From Superficieibacter electus (GTDB lineage: Bacteria; Pseudomonadota; Gammaproteobacteria; Enterobacterales; Enterobacteriaceae): 64,000 nt of DNA. The DNA is taken from NCBI RefSeq assembly GCF_002915575.1, contig NZ_PQGD01000019.1:1-64000 (forward strand), given 5' to 3'. A program made the position numbers and the translations under genes. This document shows positions 11,974 through 20,784 of the stretch, piece by piece. The stretch's first letter is position 1; every line of letters starts with the position of its first letter. The notes under the pieces were generated by a model. It searched no databases. It worked only from the letters and a program-made list of their open reading frames with translations, and was not told where the DNA came from.

Positions 11974-12130
11974 AGTGCCTCCTGAGTTCTTCAAGACGCG
12001 CCAGCGCATCTTCCGCCGTCAGCGACTGCAAAGGAATATCAACCCCTTCCAGTCGGCGGCTGGCCTGGAAGTTTTCATTACGCAGATGTTCCCAGAGACG
12101 GGTTTTTTGCTTGTCGGTGAGCTTTTTCAT
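11963..12130 (-). CDS. yhfG: Fic-binding antitoxin YhfG
   Basis: The 55-residue protein starts [15 protein letters not shown] and matches E. coli YhfG. It contains SRRLEG, which fits the (S/T)xxxE(G/N) inhibitory motif of Fic antitoxins, whose glutamate blocks productive ATP binding by the partner. It lies directly upstream of fic with an 11-bp overlap. An AGGGAGG site 7-8 bases before the ATG supports this start rather than the longer open frame. Confidence 0.93.
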   Translation of the reverse strand: MKKLTDKQKTRLWEHLRNENFQASRRLEGVDIPLQSLTAEDALARLEELRRHYER

Positions 12131-12236
12131 ACTGACCTCCCTGATTGTGCCCTTATGTGCCTCAAGTATAAGCATCATTTTCAGGTTACGCAGGGAAGCA
12201 AGATGACGCGGATCGGGCGATCCGCGTCGGAAACCG

Positions 12237-12809
12237 TTACGGCATGACTTTCGCTGAGAGGATCACAATCGGTTTTGTGGGCACATTTTGATAAGGGCCA
12301 ACATCGTGCGAGGGAGCCTGAGAAATTTTATCGGCAACGTCCATCCCTTTTACTACTTTTGCGAAGACCGCGTAGCCAAAGTCGCGCTGGCCGTGATCGA
12401 GGAAGGCGTTATCGGCAACGTTGATGAAGAACTGGCTGGTCGCGCTGTCTTTATCGGCAGTGCGCGCCATTGCCACAGTACCACGCGTATTACGTAGCCC
12501 GTTATCGGCTTCGTTTTTAATCGGTGGGTTCGGCTGCTTTTGCTGCATCTGCTCGTTAAAGCCGCCACCCTGCACCATAAAACCGGGGATCACGCGGTGA
12601 AAGGTCGTGTTGTTATAGAAGCCGCTATTAACGTAATCAAGAAAGTTTTTAACTGACACCGGCGCTTTCTGGCTGTCCAGCTCCAGCTCAATGTTACCCG
12701 CTGAAGTGGTCAACAGGACGTGCGGGTCGCCTTTGGCGGCCAGCGCTGCCGGGGAGAGTGCTGAGAGTGTGAAAACGGTAACAACCGCAGCCAGAGTGGT
12801 TTTGAGCAT
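12237..12809 (-). CDS. ppiA: Periplasmic peptidyl-prolyl cis-trans isomerase A (cyclophilin)
   Basis: The 190-residue precursor has a clear Sec signal peptide ending AALA-AKGDP near residue 24, so the mature enzyme acts on proline bonds in the periplasm. Cyclophilin signatures are [15 protein letters not shown] with the catalytic arginine, and the [13 protein letters not shown] stretch. A CpxR-type box and a CRP-type site lie upstream, matching the known envelope-stress and catabolite control of ppiA. It is divergent from tsgA. Confidence 0.98.
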   Translation of the reverse strand: MLKTTLAAVVTVFTLSALSPAALAAKGDPHVLLTTSAGNIELELDSQKAPVSVKNFLDYVNSGFYNNTTFHRVIPGFMVQGGGFNEQMQQKQPNPPIKNEADNGLRNTRGTVAMARTADKDSATSQFFINVADNAFLDHGQRDFGYAVFAKVVKGMDVADKISQAPSHDVGPYQNVPTKPIVILSAKVMP

Positions 12810-12884
12810 GTGATTTCCTTAACGGGGGCAGCAACGAAAGCAAGTGGCTTGATTCTAAAGAGGCTTTCCCCCCCAGGCCAGCCT

Positions 12885-12899
12885 TTTACTTAATTTTAC
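12885..12899 (-). promoter_or_regulatory. CpxR box upstream of ppiA
   Basis: On the minus strand this reads GTAAA-ATTAA-GTAAA, an exact match to the GTAAA-N5-GTAAA CpxR consensus, 76 bp upstream of the ppiA start codon. ppiA is a known Cpx regulon member. Confidence 0.7.
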
Positions 12900-12950
12900 G
12901 ATGCTGAAACAGTTGTAACCGACCGGACCACGGTTTACCGCATAATATAA

Positions 12951-12966
12951 TGTGATTAACATCACG
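12951..12966. promoter_or_regulatory. CRP-type site in the ppiA-tsgA intergenic region
   Basis: TGTGA-TTAACA-TCACG matches the CRP consensus TGTGA-N6-TCACA at nine of ten half-site bases. It could serve either divergent gene. The central TTAACATCA also resembles half of an FNR site, but the other half is absent. Confidence 0.6.
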
Positions 12967-13087
12967 ATAACGAATGTAATGATGCAAACTTTTTGTAATA
13001 AAGATTTAAATACATCACTCGATTGCATAAAATCTATCCGCCCAGCGCAAAGTCAATGCGCTTTACATATCTATTCACAGGCCAGTC

Positions 13088-14269
13088 ATGACTAACAGCA
13101 ATCGAATTAAGCTCACATGGATCAGCTTCCTCTCCTACGCCCTTACCGGTGCGCTGGTGATCGTCACCGGAGTGGTGATGGGAGATATCGCAAACTATTT
13201 TAATTTGCCCGTGTCCAGCATGAGCAACACCTTCACTTTTCTTAATGCAGGTATCCTCATTTCCATTTTTCTCAATGCCTGGCTGATGGAAATCGTACCG
13301 CTGAAAACACAGTTACGCTTTGGCTTCGTGCTGATGGTGCTGGCTGTTGCCGGGTTGATGCTCAGCCACAGCCTCGCCCTTTTCTCCGCCGCTATGTTTG
13401 TACTGGGGCTGGTGAGCGGGATCACCATGTCGATTGGTACGTTTCTGGTGACGCAAATGTATGAGGGTCGTCAGCGCGGTTCACGCCTGCTGTTTACCGA
13501 CTCTTTCTTCAGCATGGCGGGGATGATTTTCCCGATGGTTGCCGCATATCTGCTGGCGCGCAGCATTGAATGGTACTGGGTTTATGCCTGTATCGGACTG
13601 GTTTACGTCGCCATCTTCATTCTGACGTTCGGCTGCGAATTCCCGGCACTGGGCAAACATGCGCCGAAAGACAGCCAGCCGGTAGCCCGTGAAAAATGGG
13701 GTATCGGCGTGCTGTTTCTCTCCATCGCCGCGCTGTGCTATATCCTCGGTCAACTGGGTTTTATCTCCTGGGTGCCGGAATACGCCAAAGGCCTTGGCAT
13801 GAACCTGAACGATGGTAGTAAGCTGGTCAGTGATTTCTGGATGTCATACATGGTAGGCATGTGGGTATTCAGTTTTGTCCTGCGCTTCTTTGATCTGCAA
13901 CGTATTCTGGTGGTCCTTGCCGGTGTAGCGACGGTACTGATGTACTTCTTCATTAAAGCGCAGCCCGAACATATGCCGTGGTTTATTCTGTCGCTCGGTT
14001 TCTTCTCCAGCGCCATCTATACCACCATCATTACGCTCGGATCGCAGCAAACGAAGTTACCGTCGCCGAAGCTGGTGAACTTTATTCTGACCTGCGGAAC
14101 CATCGGCACCATGCTGACCTTTATCGTAACGGGTCCTATCGTGGCGCATAGCGGCCCACAGGCGGCGCTGTTAACGGCTAATGGCCTGTATGCTGTCGTC
14201 TTCGCTATGTGTCTGGCGCTGGGTTTTGTCACCCGTCATCGTCAGCACGCTGTCGCAACGTCGCACTAA
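13088..14269 (+). CDS. tsgA: Major facilitator superfamily transporter TsgA
   Basis: The 393-residue protein is highly hydrophobic with about twelve predicted membrane helices, and it matches the TsgA (YhfC) MFS family in length and sequence. The substrate is unknown. In Salmonella the gene responds to selenite and nitrite-related conditions, and here it also precedes the nir operon. The start [21 protein letters not shown] is the family N-terminus. A rho-independent terminator follows directly. Confidence 0.95.
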   Translation: MTNSNRIKLTWISFLSYALTGALVIVTGVVMGDIANYFNLPVSSMSNTFTFLNAGILISIFLNAWLMEIVPLKTQLRFGFVLMVLAVAGLMLSHSLALFSAAMFVLGLVSGITMSIGTFLVTQMYEGRQRGSRLLFTDSFFSMAGMIFPMVAAYLLARSIEWYWVYACIGLVYVAIFILTFGCEFPALGKHAPKDSQPVAREKWGIGVLFLSIAALCYILGQLGFISWVPEYAKGLGMNLNDGSKLVSDFWMSYMVGMWVFSFVLRFFDLQRILVVLAGVATVLMYFFIKAQPEHMPWFILSLGFFSSAIYTTIITLGSQQTKLPSPKLVNFILTCGTIGTMLTFIVTGPIVAHSGPQAALLTANGLYAVVFAMCLALGFVTRHRQHAVATSH

Positions 14270-14278
14270 TCGCTTTCG

Positions 14279-14306
14279 CCCCTTTTCGTCCTGAAAAGGG
14301 GTTTCA
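14279..14306 (+). terminator. Rho-independent terminator after tsgA
   Basis: Stem CCCCTTTTC (14279-14287) pairs with GAAAAGGGG (14293-14301) around a 5-nt loop and is followed by a T-rich tract. It separates tsgA from the nir operon. Confidence 0.85.
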
Positions 14307-14451
14307 TTTTTCTCCCTCTAAATGTGTACTTCCTGTTAACTGCGGGAGTAATCGTCATTGCTTAAAAAGCTCACAATTTGCCTGCAAATTAATCAATCCT
14401 GAAAAGCCAGCGTTTTCCGGCACTTATAAAAATACTGACAAATCAGTCATC

Positions 14452-14467
14452 TACCCATTAAGGAGTA
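14452..14467. promoter_or_regulatory. NarL/NarP heptamer pair before nirB
   Basis: TACCCAT-TA-AGGAGTA is a 7-2-7 inverted pair; both heptamers match TACYYMT. It is centred 28 bp upstream of the FNR site centre, which places it at -69.5 if the FNR site is at -41.5, the E. coli nirB arrangement. Confidence 0.85.
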
Positions 14468-14480
14468 GTGAAAGGCGTAT

Positions 14481-14494
14481 TTGATTTACATCAA
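14481..14494. promoter_or_regulatory. FNR site of the nirB promoter
   Basis: TTGATTTACATCAA matches the FNR consensus TTGAT-N4-ATCAA exactly. With the usual -41.5 placement the transcript would start near 14529, leaving a leader of about 22 nt before the nirB ATG. This gives anaerobic induction, with NarL/NarP adding nitrate/nitrite control. Confidence 0.92.
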
Positions 14495-14551
14495 TAAGTG
14501 CGGTTGCTGAATCGTTAAGGTAGAGGTATTAGAATAGAAATCGAGGCAAAA

Positions 14552-17095
14552 ATGAGCAAAGTCAGACTCGCAATTATCGGTAACGGCATGGTCGGCCATC
14601 GCTTTATTGAGGATCTTCTTGATAAAGCCCCGGCGGATCAGTTCGACATTACCGTATTCTGTGAAGAACCCCGTGTCGCCTACGATCGCGTCCACCTGTC
14701 CTCTTATTTTTCACATCATACCGCTGAGGAGCTTTCGCTGGTGCGCGAAGGCTTTTATGAAAAACATGGCATTAAGGTGCTGACTGGCGAGCGCGCCATT
14801 ACCATCAACCGCCAGGAGAAAGTCATCCATTCCAGCGCCGGGCGTACCGTTTTTTACGACAAGCTGATCATGGCGACCGGTTCTTATCCGTGGGTCCCGC
14901 CGATTAAAGGCTCAGAGACGCAGGATTGTTTTGTTTATCGCACTATTGAAGACCTGAATGCCATTGAAGCCTGCGCCCGTCGCAGTCAACGCGGCGCGGT
15001 GGTGGGCGGTGGCCTGCTGGGCCTGGAAGCCGCCGGGGCGCTGAAAAATCTTGGCGTCGAAACCCACGTGATTGAATTCGCCCCAATGCTGATGGCGGAA
15101 CAGCTGGATCAGATGGGTGGTGAACAGCTTCGCCGTAAGATTGAGAGCATGGGTGTGCGGGTGCACACCGGCAAAAACACCAAAGAGATCGTGCAGGAAG
15201 GCACTGAAGCGCGTAAAACCATGCGCTTTGCCGACGGCAGCGATCTGGAAGTGGACTTTATCGTCTTCTCAACCGGTATTCGTCCACGTGACAAACTGGC
15301 GACCCAGTGTGGTCTGGCCGTCGCACAGCGCGGCGGCATTATCATTAACGATACCTGCCAGACTTCTGACCCGGATATCTACGCCATTGGTGAATGCGCC
15401 AGCTGGACCAATCGCGTTTATGGGCTGGTAGCGCCGGGCTACAAAATGGCGCAGGTGGCGGTTGACCATATTCTCGGCACGCCAAACGTGTTTGCCGGGG
15501 CCGATCTGAGCGCCAAACTGAAACTACTGGGCGTGGATGTGGGCGGCATCGGCGATGCGCATGGCCGCACGCCGGGCGCGCGCAGCTACGTTTATCTCGA
15601 CGAAAGCAAAGAAGTCTACAAACGTCTGATCGTCAGCCCGGATAACAAAACACTGCTCGGCGCGGTGCTGGTCGGCGATACCAGCGATTTCGGCAACCTG
15701 CTGCAACTGGTGCTGAACGCCATTGAACTGCCGGAAAACCCGGATGCGTTGATCCTTCCCGCTCACGCGGCGGGCGGCAAACCGTCCATCGGCGTGGATA
15801 AACTGCCGGATAGCGCGCAAATCTGCTCCTGCTTTGACGTCACCAAAGGCATGCTGATTTCAGCCATTAATAAAGGCTGTCATACCGTTGCCGCGCTGAA
15901 AGCGGAAACCAAAGCCGGGACCGGCTGCGGCGGCTGTATCCCGCTGGTCACCCAGGTGCTAAATGCAGAGCTGGCGAAACAGGGCATCGAAGTGAACCAC
16001 AACCTGTGCGAACACTTTGCCTTCTCCCGTCAGGAGCTGTACCACCTGATCCGCGTGGAAGGCATTAAGTCCTTCGATGAGTTGCTGAACAAATACGGTA
16101 AAGGCTACGGCTGTGAAGTGTGTAAACCCACCGTCGGTTCATTGCTGGCCTCATGCTGGAACGACTATATCCTGCAACCGGAGCACACCTCGTTGCAGGA
16201 TACGAACGATAACTTCCTCGCCAACATCCAGAAAGACGGGACTTACTCGGTGATCCCGCGCTCTGCCGGCGGTGAAATCACCCCGGAAGGGCTGATGGAA
16301 GTGGGCCGCATTGCCCGTGAATTTAACCTCTACACCAAAATCACCGGCTCGCAGCGTATCGGCCTGTTTGGTGCGCAGAAAGACGATCTGCCGGAAATCT
16401 GGCGTCAACTGATCGAAGCAGGTTTTGAAACCGGCCACGCGTATGCGAAAGCGCTGCGAATGGCGAAAACCTGCGTCGGCAGCACCTGGTGCCGCTACGG
16501 CGTCGGCGACAGCGTCGGCTTCGGCGTCGAGCTGGAAAACCGTTATAAAGGCATCCGTACCCCGCACAAAATGAAGTTCGGCGTCTCCGGCTGTACGCGT
16601 GAATGCGCGGAAGCGCAGGGCAAAGACGTGGGCATCATCGCCACTGAGAAAGGCTGGAACCTGTACGTCTGCGGCAACGGTGGAATGAAACCCCGTCATG
16701 CGGACCTGCTGGCAGCCGATCTGGATCGCGAAACGCTGCTGCATTACCTCGATCGTTTCATGATGTTCTATATCCGCACCGCGGATAAGCTGACCCGTAC
16801 TGCATCGTGGCTGGATAGCCTGGAAGGCGGCATTGACTACGTGCGCAGCGTCATTATCGACGACAAACTGGGCATTAACACGCAGCTTGAAGCGGAAATG
16901 GCACGCCTGCGTGAGGCAGTGATTTGCGAATGGACCGAGACCGTAAATACCCCGGCGGCGCAGGTTCGCTTCAGACACTTTATCAACAGCGACCAGCGCG
17001 ATCCGAACGTTCAGGTGGTCCCGGAACGCGCGCAACATCGTCCGGCAACGCCGTATGAACGTATCCCCGTCACTCTGGTGGAGGAAACCGCATGA
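14552..17095 (+). CDS. nirB: NADH-dependent nitrite reductase large subunit
   Basis: The 847-residue cytoplasmic enzyme reduces nitrite to ammonium with NADH. An N-terminal FAD/NADH dehydrogenase part starts IIGNGMVGHRF and has a second Rossmann motif (VVGGGLLGLEAAGAL). It is followed by a cysteine-rich [2Fe-2S] BFD-like region around residues 425-530 and the siroheme-[4Fe-4S] half. The cluster ligands are in CVGSTWC and GCTREC. Length equals E. coli NirB. The last four bases overlap the nirD start, ensuring coupled subunit synthesis. CysG at the operon end makes its siroheme. Confidence 0.99.
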   Translation: MSKVRLAIIGNGMVGHRFIEDLLDKAPADQFDITVFCEEPRVAYDRVHLSSYFSHHTAEELSLVREGFYEKHGIKVLTGERAITINRQEKVIHSSAGRTVFYDKLIMATGSYPWVPPIKGSETQDCFVYRTIEDLNAIEACARRSQRGAVVGGGLLGLEAAGALKNLGVETHVIEFAPMLMAEQLDQMGGEQLRRKIESMGVRVHTGKNTKEIVQEGTEARKTMRFADGSDLEVDFIVFSTGIRPRDKLATQCGLAVAQRGGIIINDTCQTSDPDIYAIGECASWTNRVYGLVAPGYKMAQVAVDHILGTPNVFAGADLSAKLKLLGVDVGGIGDAHGRTPGARSYVYLDESKEVYKRLIVSPDNKTLLGAVLVGDTSDFGNLLQLVLNAIELPENPDALILPAHAAGGKPSIGVDKLPDSAQICSCFDVTKGMLISAINKGCHTVAALKAETKAGTGCGGCIPLVTQVLNAELAKQGIEVNHNLCEHFAFSRQELYHLIRVEGIKSFDELLNKYGKGYGCEVCKPTVGSLLASCWNDYILQPEHTSLQDTNDNFLANIQKDGTYSVIPRSAGGEITPEGLMEVGRIAREFNLYTKITGSQRIGLFGAQKDDLPEIWRQLIEAGFETGHAYAKALRMAKTCVGSTWCRYGVGDSVGFGVELENRYKGIRTPHKMKFGVSGCTRECAEAQGKDVGIIATEKGWNLYVCGNGGMKPRHADLLAADLDRETLLHYLDRFMMFYIRTADKLTRTASWLDSLEGGIDYVRSVIIDDKLGINTQLEAEMARLREAVICEWTETVNTPAAQVRFRHFINSDQRDPNVQVVPERAQHRPATPYERIPVTLVEETA

Positions 17096-17418
17096 GCCAG
17101 TGGCACACTATCTGCAAACTTGACGATATCATCCCGGCAACCGGCGTCTGCGCATTAGCAGGAACGGAGCAGGTCGCGATTTTTCGCCCTCGCGCTGATG
17201 AGCAGGTATTTGCTATCAGCAATATCGACCCGTTTTTTAACGCCCGCGTGCTGTCTCGCGGGCTGATCGCCGAACATCAGGAGGAGCTATGGGTGGCAAG
17301 CCCGCTAAAAAAACAGCGCTTCCGCCTGCGCGATGGGCTGTGCATGGAAGATGAAAGCCATTCGGTGAAACACTACGATACGCGCGTTAAAGACGGGGCG
17401 GTTCAGATTCGGCTGTAA
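17092..17418 (+). CDS. nirD: Nitrite reductase small subunit
   Basis: The 108-residue NirD starts inside the end of nirB (ATGA overlap) and matches the Rieske-like small subunit of NADH nitrite reductase. As in other enterobacterial NirD proteins, the Rieske fold lacks the full set of cluster-binding Cys/His ligands, so it probably has a structural role with NirB. A repeat array rather than nirC follows immediately. Confidence 0.97.
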   Translation: MSQWHTICKLDDIIPATGVCALAGTEQVAIFRPRADEQVFAISNIDPFFNARVLSRGLIAEHQEELWVASPLKKQRFRLRDGLCMEDESHSVKHYDTRVKDGAVQIRL

Positions 17419-17427
17419 GGCTCCCCC

Positions 17428-17721
17428 CCCTCACCCCGGCCCTCTCCCTCAGGGAGAGGGAGAAAAACCGCCCGCGGACAAACGCTGACCGCGAGAAATG
17501 CAGGCCATAAGGACAACGCCGGGCAGTCCCGCGAGCAATGCAGGCCACAAGGACAACGCCGGGCAGTCACGCGAGGAATGCAGGACACAAGGACAACACC
17601 GGGCAGTCCCGCGAGGAATGCAGGACACAAGGACAACGCCGGGCAGTCACGCGAGGAATGCAGGACACAAGGACAACGCCGGGCAGTCCCCTCTCCCTCA
17701 GGGAGAGGGCTAGGGTGAGGG
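17428..17721. repeat. 40-bp tandem repeat array bounded by inverted palindromic elements
   Basis: The nirD-nirC gap holds five 40-bp tandem units (about 17491-17690), whose GGACAACGCC cores fall at 17511, 17551, 17591, 17631 and 17671. Units alternate between GGCAGTCCCG and GGCAGTCACG. The array is bounded by two copies of one 33-bp element in opposite orientation, 17428-17460 and 17689-17721, each with a CCCTCTCCCT/AGGGAGAGGG palindrome and a GGGTGAGGG tail. Forty is not a multiple of three and there is no ribosome-binding site, so I regard it as non-coding although frames stay open by chance. Confidence 0.85.
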
Positions 17722-17772
17722 TTGTTTTCGCTTTTCGCTTTTTTATTTTTCATTACCTTCAGGATAATCAAC

Positions 17773-18579
17773 ATGTTTACCGACACGATTAACAAGTGTG
17801 CGGCCAACGCTGCGCGCATCGCACGCCTCAACAGCAATAGTCCTCTTGGTTTCTGGATAAGCTCCGCCATGGCGGGCGCTTATGTGGGACTGGGGATCAT
17901 CCTCATCTTTACCCTCGGCAATCTGCTCGATCCCGCCGTGCGCCCGCTGGTGATGGGTGCAACGTTCGGTATCGCCTTAACCCTGGTGATTATCGCCGGG
18001 TCCGAGCTTTTTACCGGTCACACCATGTTCCTGACGCTGGGCGTGAAAGCAGGCACTATCAGCCACGGCCAGATGTGGGCGATCCTGCCGCAGACCTGGC
18101 TTGGCAATTTAATTGGCTCCGTTCTGGTTGCGCTGCTGTACCACTGGGGCGGCGGTAGCCTGCTGCCGGTTGATACCAGCCTGGTGCATACCGTCGCGCT
18201 GGCAAAAACCGCAGCACCCGCTACCGTGCTGTTTTTTAAAGGCGCGCTATGTAACTGGCTGGTGTGCCTCGCTATCTGGATGGCGATTCGTACGGAAGGT
18301 GCAGCAAAATTCCTTGCAATCTGGTGGTGCCTGCTGGCCTTTATCGCCTCCGGTTACGAACACTCCGTCGCCAATATGACCCTGTTTGCGCTCTCCTGGT
18401 TTGGGCACCATAGCGACGCCTATACGCTCTCCGGTATTGGCCATAACTTGCTGTGGGTCACGCTGGGCAATACTTTTTCCGGCGCAGTATTTATGGGCCT
18501 GGGTTACTGGTATGCTACGCCGCGCGCCGAACGCCCCGAACCTGCCACCCCGGCTACACAAACAACCGTCAGCCAGTAA
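17773..18579 (+). CDS. nirC: Nitrite transporter NirC (formate-nitrite transporter family)
   Basis: The 268-residue inner-membrane protein belongs to the FNT pentameric channel family, with six hydrophobic segments and the family segment GSELFTGHTMF. It moves nitrite, supplying NirBD. The ATG at 17773 is chosen because AGGA lies 7 bases upstream and the protein then begins MFTDTINKCAANAARIA as in E. coli; the upstream open frame runs into the repeat array. cysG follows after 14 bp. Confidence 0.97.
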   Translation: MFTDTINKCAANAARIARLNSNSPLGFWISSAMAGAYVGLGIILIFTLGNLLDPAVRPLVMGATFGIALTLVIIAGSELFTGHTMFLTLGVKAGTISHGQMWAILPQTWLGNLIGSVLVALLYHWGGGSLLPVDTSLVHTVALAKTAAPATVLFFKGALCNWLVCLAIWMAIRTEGAAKFLAIWWCLLAFIASGYEHSVANMTLFALSWFGHHSDAYTLSGIGHNLLWVTLGNTFSGAVFMGLGYWYATPRAERPEPATPATQTTVSQ

Positions 18580-18593
18580 ATTAAGGAAACGCC

Positions 18594-19967
18594 GTGGACC
18601 ATTTGCCCATTTTTTGTCAGTTACGCGATCGCGCCTGTCTGCTCGTCGGCGGCGGTGACGTTGCTGAACGTAAAGCGCGGCTGCTGCTGGAGGCGGGTGC
18701 ACGACTTACCGTAAACGCGCTCGCTTTTGTACCGCAGTTTGCGGTCTGGGAAGAGGCGGGGATGGTAACGCTGGCCAGGGGGGCCTTTAGCGAATCGCTG
18801 CTGGATGAGTGCTGGCTGGTCATTGCCGCCACGGATGATGAAGACGTTAACCAGCATGTCAGCGAGGCCGCCGAAGCTCGGCGCATTTTCTGTAACGTTG
18901 TGGATGCGCCTAAGCAGGCCAGTTTCATCATGCCTTCCATAATCGACCGCTCACCGCTGATGGTAGCCGTCTCATCCGGTGGTACGTCTCCGGTGCTGGC
19001 GCGTTTGCTGCGTGAGAAGCTGGAATCGCTCTTGCCGCTGCATCTGGGCCAGGTTGCACACTATGCCGGCCAGCTGCGTTCGCGTGTGAAAAAGCAGTTT
19101 GCGACCGTTGGCGAACGTCGCCGCTTCTGGGAAAAACTGTTTGTTAACGACCGCCTGGCGCAGTCGCTGGCGAATAACGATCCGAAAGCAGTCACGCAAA
19201 CAACCGAGCAGTTGCTTGCCGAACCGCTGGACCACCGTGGCGAAGTGGTGCTGGTCGGTGCCGGACCGGGCGACGCCGGGCTTTTAACGCTCAAAGGGTT
19301 GCAGCAAATCCAGCAGGCTGATGTGGTGGTTTACGATCGGCTGGTCTCTGACGACATTATGAACCTGGTGCGTCGCGACGCCGATCGTGTCTTTGTCGGC
19401 AAACGGGCGGGTTTTCACTGTGTGCCACAGGATGAGATTAACCAGATCCTGCTGCGGGAAGCGCAAAAAGGGAAGCGCGTCGTGCGCCTGAAAGGCGGTG
19501 ACCCGTTTATCTTCGGGCGCGGCGGTGAAGAGCTGGAAACCCTGTGCCATGCTGGTATTCCGTTTTCTGTTGTGCCGGGCATTACTGCGGCTTCAGGCTG
19601 TTCAGCCTACTCGGGCATTCCACTTACCCACCGCGACTACGCGCAAAGCGTGCGTCTGGTCACCGGCCATCTGAAAACCGGCGGCGAGCTGGACTGGGTA
19701 AATCTGGCGGCAGAAAAACAGACACTGGTGTTCTATATGGGGCTCAATCAGGCGGCGGCGATTCAGGAAAAGCTGATTGAACACGGTATGTCTGCCGAAA
19801 TGCCGGTAGCCATCGTGGAAAACGGGACGGCAATTGAGCAGCGCGTGGTTGATGGTACGCTGGCGCAGCTCGGGCTGATGGCCCTGCAGATGCAAAGCCC
19901 GGCGTTAATTATCGTGGGCCAGGTAGTGGCGCTACGCCAGAAATTAAACTGGTTTTCAAATCATTAA
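18594..19967 (+). CDS. cysG: Siroheme synthase CysG
   Basis: The 457-residue trifunctional enzyme makes siroheme from uroporphyrinogen III. The N-terminal precorrin-2 dehydrogenase/ferrochelatase half has the NAD motif [16 protein letters not shown]. The C-terminal SAM uroporphyrinogen methyltransferase half starts at [15 protein letters not shown] and has [17 protein letters not shown]. The start is GTG at 18594 with AAGGAAA upstream, as in E. coli. It serves NirB and sulfite reductase. It is the last nir operon gene; hairpins follow the stop codon. Confidence 0.99.
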   Translation: MDHLPIFCQLRDRACLLVGGGDVAERKARLLLEAGARLTVNALAFVPQFAVWEEAGMVTLARGAFSESLLDECWLVIAATDDEDVNQHVSEAAEARRIFCNVVDAPKQASFIMPSIIDRSPLMVAVSSGGTSPVLARLLREKLESLLPLHLGQVAHYAGQLRSRVKKQFATVGERRRFWEKLFVNDRLAQSLANNDPKAVTQTTEQLLAEPLDHRGEVVLVGAGPGDAGLLTLKGLQQIQQADVVVYDRLVSDDIMNLVRRDADRVFVGKRAGFHCVPQDEINQILLREAQKGKRVVRLKGGDPFIFGRGGEELETLCHAGIPFSVVPGITAASGCSAYSGIPLTHRDYAQSVRLVTGHLKTGGELDWVNLAAEKQTLVFYMGLNQAAAIQEKLIEHGMSAEMPVAIVENGTAIEQRVVDGTLAQLGLMALQMQSPALIIVGQVVALRQKLNWFSNH

Positions 19968-20000
19968 GCCCTTCTTCGGGCGCGAATACTTTTCGCGCCC
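19968..20000 (+). terminator. Hairpins after cysG
   Basis: GCCC-TTCTTC-GGGC overlaps a stronger stem, GGGCGCGAA (19978-19986) with TTCGCGCCC (19992-20000). No T-tract follows, so it may be a transcript-end stabiliser or a rho-dependent end. Confidence 0.5.
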
Positions 20001-20784
20001 ATGCACAATACAAACATATGACTCTTATAATTATTAATATTTAACACCTTTTTAAGTTAATCAATTATCTATTTCCCGCCGGATAGCGTTAAATAAAAGC
20101 CACTTGGTCCGGCACAGCCAACGTTAAGTTCAGGCGTTTATTAATCAAGAGATAACCTCATGAAAAAAAATACTAAAAGCCGCCATCGTGCTGTTGACAC
20201 CCTCCCCTCTTGCCATCCGAACGGAATATTAAGAACAAAAATAAAACATGCTCCTGACATTATCTTCCTGACCATTCTATTTATAAAATCAGCGGAGCCG
20301 CGGTATAAAAATAAGCGCAGACTTTATGAACAAGTTCATTTTTATTACTCACAAAAGATCGCACCTGTGTTTTTTATCGGGGTTGCCGTATTAGCTAAGC
20401 CTTGCCATCAACTGGCTGTGGGTAAGTCCCTCCTTTATGTGCCGACTGCAGTGCCGGTTTGCCGTCAAAAATATTATTCATGTAGTAAATGAATACACCC
20501 AAAAACTTTATAAATTCTTAAAATATAATTAACTCACCCTAAATACATTCACCATATTAATAATAAATACCAAAAAATATCCGTAAGTCATTGTTCTATA
20601 TTCCCCCATAAATAATAAACATAAAGATGCGCAATATTATTGACCCGCCAGCCATTTGACGAACTGCGACAATTAAGCGATAAATCACTTGTCTTTTTAA
20701 ATTTTACTCCTCACCACTCCTTGTCGTTGTTTTCGCCTCTGTTGTGATTTTCATAAGGACTGATATTCAGTAAGGACGCTCTCC
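20001..20784. other. AT-rich gene-poor stretch upstream of the bigA-type gene
   Basis: About 780 bases between the cysG hairpins and the autotransporter gene are AT-rich, with no confident intact gene. A doubtful 110-codon frame lies at 20160-20492. The section 20500-20700 is especially AT-rich and could carry the autotransporter promoter and nucleoid-protein silencing sites, which is inference. No repeat, tRNA or insertion-sequence end was recognised. Confidence 0.5.
20160..20492 (+). pseudogene. Doubtful ORF or gene remnant with an A8 tract after the start codon
   Basis: The 110-codon frame has an ATG with an AGAGA sequence 9 bases upstream, but its translation looks unlike a real protein. 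The ATG is followed by eight A residues. If one A is removed, the next codons read MKKILKAAIVLLTPSPLA, a convincing signal-peptide start that then stops after 23 codons. This suggests the decayed 5' end of a secreted-protein gene, or a slippage-sensitive start. Nothing downstream was recognised in any frame. The call is weak. Confidence 0.3.

Noticed and set aside
16151-17038. 295-codon open frame antisense to nirB
   Set aside because: It lies wholly inside the conserved nirB coding sequence, has no ribosome-binding site or recognisable product, and reflects GC-rich codon bias.
17491-17690. CRISPR array
   Set aside because: Units are contiguous 40-bp repeats without unique spacers and no cas gene lies nearby.
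17498-17792. Open frames through the 40-bp repeats, suggesting a repetitive peptide
   Set aside because: The period is not a multiple of three, several frames are open at once, and no ribosome-binding site precedes any start.
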